The position numbers were made by a program, and so were the translations under genes. From Methanolinea sp. SDB (GTDB taxonomy: Archaea; Halobacteriota; Methanomicrobia; Methanomicrobiales; Methanospirillaceae): DNA of 9,498 nucleotides. Positions 5,345 to 9,498 of this stretch are shown piece by piece; position 1 is the first letter of the stretch; each line of letters begins with the position of its first letter. The stretch lies in NCBI GenBank assembly GCA_001412335.1, contig LKUF01000089.1, positions 1 to 9,498 of the forward strand, read 5' to 3'. The notes below the pieces were generated by a model. It ran no database searches and was not told the origin of the DNA. It saw only the letters and a program-made list of their open reading frames with translations.

Positions 5345-6484
5345 TTACGGGGAGGTTGTAAAGATCGTGATATACCGAACATCGTTTATCTCCGGCTCCT
5401 CATCGACAGAAATGCGTATCTCGAAAGTCCTCGTCCCTGTCGCAAAATATCGATAATCCAGTTCCTTCGAACCGAACAGAATTGTCTTCTCCGGTACGAG
5501 GGGGACGCCGTTTTCATAGATGCCGAACGTGGCATCGCGGCGGAACTTCTGGTCAAAACTGAACCGGTGGACACCAGATGCGGACATCTCGATGGAAAAC
5601 ATCCCACCAGTCACGCTGGCCTCGATCCATGGATTCCCTCTCAGTTTCATATCCTTGGTAAAGACGAAACTGGAGTTCGAGATGGTCATGCTGATCGCGT
5701 CGATATATACCTCATCCGGAGGGGGAGGCGGGGATATTCCCCTGATATCGAGACGGGTCTTTTCTCCGACCCGAAACGGCCAGGTCTGTTGCCACGGGCT
5801 TTCGTTCATGGCATCACAGACTTCTGCCGGTACACCATCGATATAGAACGAGATGGGCGTTCCATTTTCGATTACGCCCTGCACAACAAGTCCACCGGCT
5901 GTGCCATACGAACCGTCCGGCATTGTCACAACCGGGTTTCCCATTGTATCCGATCGGACACCCGGACCTGTTGCCAGCAGCTCGCTGTGACCCGGGGCGG
6001 GCAGTCCGTCTATGGTCACGTTGCCATGGAACGCATGAGATACACGAGTTGATGCGTCCGGCGTGATAGTGAGGGTTACAACTGCGCTATTCGAATCCCG
6101 GTCCCTGTCATTTGCCCTGAACCTGAAAGAATCGACACCGGTGAAATTTTTACAGGGAGCATACACCACCGCATTGCCATTTTGTATAATCAGTGTTCCG
6201 TTGGACGGACCAGTACAGATCACATAACTCAATGGATCGCCATCAGGATCTGCTGCTCCAAGCAGTATCTCTGCGAAGGTGTTCTCCCTGATCGCGACGC
6301 TGCTGTCATACGCCACAGGGGACCTGGCATCCTCGTACCACATCCGTGCCTCTTCCAGTGAGGAAAAATCTCCCCAGTCATAATACCTGCCCGGCTCGTC
6401 GTACATTCCTGAAGCCGATGAAGGAAGGAGCATCAGCAGTAGTGCAAGCTGGGCAATTATGATACGGTGCAGGTACTCCGCCAT
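5345..6484 (-). CDS. Secreted surface protein with tandem-95 (cadherin-like) and archaeal Ig-like domains
   Basis: A 379-residue exported protein. Residues 1-26 are a signal peptide (hydrophobic core IIIAQLALLLMLL, SSASG cleavage region). Residues 56-142 form a cadherin-like tandem-95 (Big_9 type) domain: PVAYDSSVAIRENT, the ADPDGDPLSY loop, GPSNGTL, and FTGVDSFRFRANDRDRDSNSAVVTLTI. Residues about 148-250 (HAFHGNVTIDGLPAP, then ISFYIDGVPA) match a beta-rich domain common in secreted proteins of methanogens. A five-proline linker (252-256) leads to an unrecognised beta-rich C-terminal part (257-379). There is no membrane helix or obvious anchor at the end. Several N-x-S/T sites may be glycosylated. 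The reading frame extends upstream to 6649, but I choose ATG 6484 because it begins the signal peptide and a strong TATA box lies 28-41 bases before it, inside the longer version. Likely role: extracellular binding; ligand unknown. Confidence 0.82.
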   Translation of the reverse strand: MAEYLHRIIIAQLALLLMLLPSSASGMYDEPGRYYDWGDFSSLEEARMWYEDARSPVAYDSSVAIRENTFAEILLGAADPDGDPLSYVICTGPSNGTLIIQNGNAVVYAPCKNFTGVDSFRFRANDRDRDSNSAVVTLTITPDASTRVSHAFHGNVTIDGLPAPGHSELLATGPGVRSDTMGNPVVTMPDGSYGTAGGLVVQGVIENGTPISFYIDGVPAEVCDAMNESPWQQTWPFRVGEKTRLDIRGISPPPPPDEVYIDAISMTISNSSFVFTKDMKLRGNPWIEASVTGGMFSIEMSASGVHRFSFDQKFRRDATFGIYENGVPLVPEKTILFGSKELDYRYFATGTRTFEIRISVDEEPEINDVRYITIFTTSP

Positions 6485-6511
6485 GGCTATCCCAGCGAAG
6501 TAACAGGTACG

Positions 6512-6525
6512 TATATATAAAATAT
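6512..6525 (-). promoter_or_regulatory. Strong TATA box of the secreted Ig-like gene
   Basis: On the minus strand the sequence reads ATATTTTATATATA, containing the archaeal consensus TTTATATA. It lies 28-41 bases before ATG 6484, so transcription should begin a few bases from that codon. This is the clearest promoter in the window. Confidence 0.75.
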
Positions 6526-6685
6526 GAAGATGGTCACGATTCAACCAGAAACCGTTCGAGACTATCGTTCGGCACGCACAGATTTTTCTGATTGAGAAAA
6601 AAACTTTAATTTGCCTCCCAATCTGTTTCCAGGGGAATGGGGCAGACACATACCCTTAAGTCATGGTTGTCTATTCTTACTTATC

Positions 6686-7258
6686 ATGGACATTGTAGGA
6701 GATCTCATGAAACAGGTGGCGACAGGTGACAACCTGTCGATGATCAGCAAGTCGGTCGGTGGAGACGAGAAGGGCGTCCAGTCCGCATTGAGCATGGGGC
6801 TTCCCATGATCATGGGCTCGATGGCCGACACGGCATCAAAACCCGGTGGAGCCGACATGATCACCGGTCTGCTCGGGCAGATGGGAGGCGAAAACCCGGT
6901 TGACAACCTTGGTGGGTTCCTTGGAGGTTCTTCGGCCCTCGGTGGATCGGGAATGGTAAACAGCCTGCTCGGGAGCCAGATGGGACCGATCCAGAACGCG
7001 ATCTCACAGAAGACGGGACTTCCCTCGGCGGTCGTCGGGCAGGTGCTGGCAATCGCGGCACCGATGGTACTCGGTTATATCGGAAAGATGTCCGGCGGGC
7101 AGTCGATGGACCAGCAGGGGCTTGCAAGCATGCTTGGCGAGCAGTCAAAGATGGCGATGGAATCGTCACCTGAAGCCGCCGGAATGGCAAAGAATCTGAT
7201 GGGCGAGGTACAGAAGGAGAAGAGCGGGGGATTTTTGAAGAGATTGTTTGGACGGTAA
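6686..7258 (+). CDS. DUF937-family protein
   Basis: A 190-residue protein rich in Gly, Met and Ser, matching the DUF937 family, whose function is not established. Two related halves are visible: residues 20-48 (ISKSVGGDEKGVQSALSMGL then PMIMGSMA) and residues 106-133 (ISQKTGLPSAVVGQVLAIAA then PMVLGYIG) share the pattern of an Ile-Ser helix, a Gly turn, an aliphatic helix and PM-x-hydrophobic-G. A glycine-rich linker with repeated GG/LGG lies between (about 53-95). The C-terminus GGFLKRLFGR is basic and amphipathic. Helices are hydrophobic but not clearly membrane-spanning, and there is no signal peptide. The frame is open from 6611 (TTG), but ATG 6686 is preferred because MDIVGDLMKQ begins the family domain and the added 25 residues look non-coding. 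It is divergent from the secreted Ig-like gene and convergent with the reductase gene. Confidence 0.85.
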   Translation: MDIVGDLMKQVATGDNLSMISKSVGGDEKGVQSALSMGLPMIMGSMADTASKPGGADMITGLLGQMGGENPVDNLGGFLGGSSALGGSGMVNSLLGSQMGPIQNAISQKTGLPSAVVGQVLAIAAPMVLGYIGKMSGGQSMDQQGLASMLGEQSKMAMESSPEAAGMAKNLMGEVQKEKSGGFLKRLFGR

Positions 7259-7284
7259 GGACAAAAAGTCTGAAAGTACCAGAA

Positions 7285-7305
7285 TTTTTTGCCTTTTTTG
7301 AGGCA
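7285..7305 (+). terminator. Oligo-T terminator with small hairpin after the DUF937 gene
   Basis: Two six-T runs (7285-7290 and 7294-7299) lie about 30 bases past the stop, the second forming the loop of a TGCCT / AGGCA stem (7290-7294 with 7301-7305). This is a typical archaeal transcript end. Confidence 0.6.
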
Positions 7306-7420
7306 GGGAGACGTGATGGCCTTTGTATTGACTACCTGTTGGTGCCACTGTGTTTTTCGTGAACCAGGGCTTCACCGGCATGAAAATACAAAGATTAAAT
7401 CAGAGAGTTTAGAGATTTCA

Positions 7421-8101
7421 CTACCCTTTCACCGAATATCTCGCCCAGATGAGGCCATCTCCCACCATTTCGGTCTTTGTGTGAGTGAGCGGGATCTGGA
7501 GATCCGCAAATCCCGCCTTTACCGGATCGAACATGGTCGGACCCGCCCTGCCCCCGGCAAGGAACGGGTGGATGAGAACGCTTACCTCATCGACAACCCC
7601 GGCCTTTAGAAGCACGCTGTTGAGAGTTCCGCCGCTATCGATCCGGACCGTCTCAACACCGTACAGCTCATTCAGCATCTCGAGGGCTTTCCGCATGTCG
7701 ATCCGGTCAGTCCCCGCAACAATCGCCGCGATCTTCCGGCCCTCCAGGTAGGAGAGATATTCCTCCGGGGTCGAGGACGAACAGAACGCAACAAGGTCCC
7801 GCATATACGGCCATCTCCGGATCGCATCCCAGCAGCGAACCCTTCCACGGCTGTCGGCGATGACCAGCAGCGGGCGGGTATCCTTCACTCCCTCCGGCGG
7901 CGTGAACATCTCCTCGTGTTCGGGAGGGACTTCAAGGGCGGGATTGTCCCGGACAGCGGCAAGGACCGTCTCGCTTCCGAACAGGATCGCGTCCGGGTTC
8001 CAGGTCGCGGCAAGGAAATAGTATAATTCCAGATCGGCAGGGAAGTTCGTGATCCGGCCGTCGAGGCTCATCGCGATGTGAAGAATGACTCTTGGCAGCA
8101 T
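7421..8101 (-). CDS. RibD_C/DHFR-fold reductase, probable diaminohydroxyphosphoribosylaminopyrimidine-type reductase of riboflavin synthesis
   Basis: A 226-residue cytoplasmic NAD(P)H-dependent reductase. In archaea this family reduces the ribosyl group of 2,5-diamino-6-ribosylamino-pyrimidinone 5'-phosphate to ribityl, an early step to riboflavin, FAD and coenzyme F420. Visible marks: PRVILHIAMSLDGRI (3-17), DAILFGSETVLAAVRDNPAL (37-56) with the substrate-loop DNPAL, a variable region with RPLLVIADSRGRV (76-88), and the nucleotide-binding RIDSGGTLNSVLLKAGVVDE (153-172) followed by HPFLAGG (178-184). Length is normal for the stand-alone archaeal enzyme. The start is ATG 8101: a GGAG site lies nine bases before it, and the TATA box at 8138-8144 predicts a transcript start near 8115, which excludes the ATG at 8125. 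No other riboflavin gene is adjacent, so a paralogue with a different pterin-like or pyrimidine substrate cannot be excluded. Confidence 0.85.
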   Translation of the reverse strand: MLPRVILHIAMSLDGRITNFPADLELYYFLAATWNPDAILFGSETVLAAVRDNPALEVPPEHEEMFTPPEGVKDTRPLLVIADSRGRVRCWDAIRRWPYMRDLVAFCSSSTPEEYLSYLEGRKIAAIVAGTDRIDMRKALEMLNELYGVETVRIDSGGTLNSVLLKAGVVDEVSVLIHPFLAGGRAGPTMFDPVKAGFADLQIPLTHTKTEMVGDGLIWARYSVKG

Positions 8102-8121
8102 GAGACTTCGCTCCTGTATCT

Positions 8122-8144
8122 TCATTCGGAATGATTCTATAAAA
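8122..8144 (-). promoter_or_regulatory. TATA box and adjoining dyad of the reductase gene
   Basis: On the minus strand TTTTATA (8144-8138) is followed by the six-base dyad TCATTC-C-GAATGA (8134-8122). The dyad falls between the TATA box and the predicted transcript start near 8115, where a repressor could act. Confidence 0.45.
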
Positions 8145-8318
8145 GGAGGAGTATTGCTGGGTGAAAATGAAGAGGGTTGGCTGAATTGTTGCTCAATCTG
8201 ATGCCGGCTATGTTCCCGCTATTCCCATCTCTCATGATTCTCTCCAGCGCTGCGTTCATGATTCCGTCCATTGCATTCGCGATTGTCTGGCGCTCATCCG
8301 GTAACAGGGAAAAGCCCG

Positions 8319-8546
8319 TTATTCCTCTATTTTCTCAGGAGATTCCATTTCAGCGAGCCTTTTATTCAGATCGACAAGACTATCACGGATATCGACTGTC
8401 ATTTCAAGCCAGCCATAGAGGAGGATGAAAATAGCCCCAAATAGTAAGATAGAGCCGATCATTGGGCTTGAAAAGAGCAACACTATTCCAAGACCTCCAA
8501 TTATCAAAAAACCAAACGCTATTGCAGCAGCATCGAATCTTCCCAT
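8319..8546 (-). CDS. Small hypothetical membrane protein with two helices
   Basis: A 75-residue protein of unknown function. Two membrane helices (about 7-25, AIAFGFLIIGGLGIVLLF, and 28-46, PMIGSILLFGAIFILLYGW) form a tight hairpin, followed by a charged amphipathic helix (about 50-68, VDIRDSLVDLNKRLAEME) and an acidic end. Both termini should lie on the same side, probably the cytoplasm, with the tail helix available for pairing with itself or a partner. The frame stays open to an ATG at 8666, which would add 40 residues; I prefer ATG 8546 because the membrane domain begins there and the extension lacks a clear pattern, but neither start has a good ribosome binding site. Codon bias is weak, as in much of the right end of the window. 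It stands alone between the reductase promoter and a gene-poor stretch. Confidence 0.6.
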   Translation of the reverse strand: MGRFDAAAIAFGFLIIGGLGIVLLFSSPMIGSILLFGAIFILLYGWLEMTVDIRDSLVDLNKRLAEMESPEKIEE

Positions 8547-8666
8547 GATCTGGAATACGAGGGCATGGGAAAAAAGGTGGTAACTCTCGAAAGCCAACTC
8601 CGAACCCAAGCCATATGTGCAATACGTTTGCTGAAAAACGCTATTCCTGCGGTTCCAGCCGCCCAT

Positions 8667-8686
8667 ACGCCCCTATCCTCGGGCGT
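8667..8686. repeat. GC-rich hairpin in the gene-poor stretch
   Basis: A perfect six-base-pair stem ACGCCC / GGGCGT closes an eight-base loop and can extend by one G-T and one A-T pair (8665-8666 with 8687-8688). No T run follows on either strand. Its role is unknown. Confidence 0.35.
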
Positions 8687-8788
8687 GTCGATTCAATACA
8701 TGGTCGGGAGAATTTACGACTCTTTCTCATTTTTATGGATGAATACCTGCCTTTTCCCATCCAGGCGGTTTAGGATGGATTTAAGGAC

Positions 8789-8872
8789 ATAAAATCCACG
8801 CCTGTGGATTGTGGAAAATTACCGGGGTGTTTTTCAGGTATTCTGACATCAGTGAAAACACTGGAAAAAATT
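8789..8872 (-). terminator. Candidate transcript end of the right-hand methyltransferase gene
   Basis: On the minus strand, 21-26 bases after the stop at 8893, there is a T run AATTTTTTCC (8872-8863), then a CAGTG / CACTG hairpin (8863-8850). Further on, a perfect seven-base-pair hairpin AATCCAC-AGGC-GTGGATT (8810-8793) runs into TTTTATG. Either could end the transcript; the first T run is closer and fits archaeal practice. Confidence 0.4.
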
Positions 8873-8892
8873 AGCAAAGTTACGAATAATCT

Positions 8893-9498
8893 TCACAATG
8901 CTTTTCTCATTACAGAATATGTATACCCATACTCATCCGAGTATTTATCAAAGATTTCTGTCTGTTTTTTTAGCCCTTCGATAATCATAAGGGCGACTTC
9001 ATCGTCTTTGAATTGCTCCATAAGGTGTTCTAACTTCCCTTTCACTTCACCATAGTAGCTCGCTTCCCATACTCGTGAAGGAAGCCTGAAGGATCCGGCA
9101 TGTTCGAATCCTGCATTCCGGATGATCTCAAATCCTTTCTCTTCGATCATCATCGAGGGATCGATTTCTGCAAAGAACTCCCGTGTCTCTGCCGACGGGC
9201 TTTCCGTGAACCAGAACAGGTCAGATATCATCATATATCCTCCCGGTTTCAGGAATTTTTTCCAGTACCTCACAGCATTTTCAAAGCCCATAATGAATGA
9301 ACACCCTTCGGCCCATATAATATCGAAAGACTCCTCTTCAAAGGGAAGATCGTCCATAGATGCACAGACTGTTTTGATTCTCCCGGAAAAGCCTTCGGCT
9401 GCAATTTTTTCATCCACCGCATCAAGGAAAGGCTGGTGTATATCTGTCCCCACTATTCTGCAGGACGGGCACAGGCGGGCAAGGGCCATCGTCTGTAC
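8893..9498 (-). CDS. Class I SAM-dependent methyltransferase, 5' end outside the window
   Basis: The visible 201 residues are the larger C-terminal part of a Rossmann-type methyltransferase; the frame is open at the right edge, so the start and the glycine-rich motif I lie beyond 9498. The ATG at 9489 is therefore internal: the residues before and after it (VQTMALARLCP) are the helix that follows motif I in this family. Seen motifs: the acidic loop IVGTDIHQPFL with its ribose-binding Asp, MDDLPFEEESFDIIWAEG (motif II region) and FLKPGGYMMISDLFWF (motif III). A long C-terminal cap follows, including PSRVWEASYYGEV and a helical end. The domain resembles small-molecule methyltransferases of type 11/25; the acceptor is unknown. 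It is not closely similar to the other methyltransferase in this window, and its base composition is more AT-rich than the left-hand genes. Confidence 0.88.
   Translation of the reverse strand, partial: VQTMALARLCPSCRIVGTDIHQPFLDAVDEKIAAEGFSGRIKTVCASMDDLPFEEESFDIIWAEGCSFIMGFENAVRYWKKFLKPGGYMMISDLFWFTESPSAETREFFAEIDPSMMIEEKGFEIIRNAGFEHAGSFRLPSRVWEASYYGEVKGKLEHLMEQFKDDEVALMIIEGLKKQTEIFDKYSDEYGYTYSVMRKAL

Larger units (their letters stand above)
8547..8892. other. Gene-poor stretch with two hairpins
   Basis: This 346-base stretch has no gene that I can support. A 75-codon plus-strand frame from ATG 8565 and the upstream extension of the small membrane protein both read as unlikely protein. It holds a GC-rich hairpin ACGCCC / GGGCGT (8667-8672 with 8681-8686, eight-base loop) and the hairpins listed separately near the right-hand methyltransferase's end. 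It may contain the promoter of the small membrane protein, but no convincing TATA box was found. Confidence 0.4.

Noticed and set aside
4681..5361. A 226-codon plus-strand frame
   Set aside because: It is the antisense shadow of the methyltransferase gene, whose motifs I to III are unmistakable.
5309..6052. A 247-codon plus-strand frame
   Set aside because: It lies antisense to the secreted Ig-like gene, which has a signal peptide, recognisable domains and a strong promoter. The antisense product is rich in Arg and His with no pattern.
8177..8428. An 83-codon plus-strand frame from TTG with a hydrophobic N-terminus
   Set aside because: It overlaps the minus-strand membrane protein gene, has no clear promoter or ribosome site, and its hydrophobicity is likely a mirror of antisense codons.
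8565..8792. A 75-codon plus-strand frame from ATG
   Set aside because: Weak ribosome site, no recognisable pattern, no promoter; kept only as part of the gene-poor stretch.
9101..9112. A GTTCGAATCC string resembling a tRNA T-loop
   Set aside because: It is inside the coding region of the right-hand methyltransferase and has no matching T-stem or the rest of a cloverleaf.

Overview
The window reads as an ordinary archaeal chromosome segment, most likely from a methanogen of the Methanomicrobiales or a close relative. That placement is inferred from gene content (PKD surface protein, tandem-95/Ig-like secreted protein, archaeal-type Fe/Mn superoxide dismutase, archaeal-type riboflavin pathway reductase, DUF937 protein) and from promoter style: AT-rich TATA boxes about 25-35 bases before starts, several genes without a Shine-Dalgarno site, and oligo-T stretches after stops. 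No bacterial -35/-10 promoters, tRNA, rRNA, CRISPR array, transposase or integrase was seen.

Left part, plus strand (1-3580): a TrmO/TsaA-like protein starting at GTG 123 with a strong ribosome binding site; then a two-gene operon of a membrane-anchored two-PKD surface protein (933-1961) translationally coupled by an ATGA overlap to an unrecognised cytoplasmic protein (1958-2518); then a MerR-family regulator with a GyrI-like effector domain (2735-3580).

Middle (3581-6685): a superoxide dismutase (3813-4424) with a notable palindrome at its predicted transcription start, convergent with a UbiE-like methyltransferase (5217-4627, minus), preceded on the same strand by a secreted cadherin-like/Ig-like protein (6484-5345, minus) whose start is fixed by a near-perfect TATA box.

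Right part (6686-9498): a DUF937 protein (plus), convergent with a RibD_C/DHFR-fold reductase (8101-7421, minus), a small two-helix membrane protein (8546-8319, minus), a gene-poor stretch with two hairpins, and a second class I methyltransferase (minus) cut by the right edge.

Most genes look like independent units, so no multi-gene pathway is evident. The best candidates for something undescribed are the PKD membrane protein with its coupled cytoplasmic partner, and the dyad elements placed at TATA/start regions of several promoters, chiefly that of the superoxide dismutase gene. No clear new defence, mobile or biosynthetic system was found.
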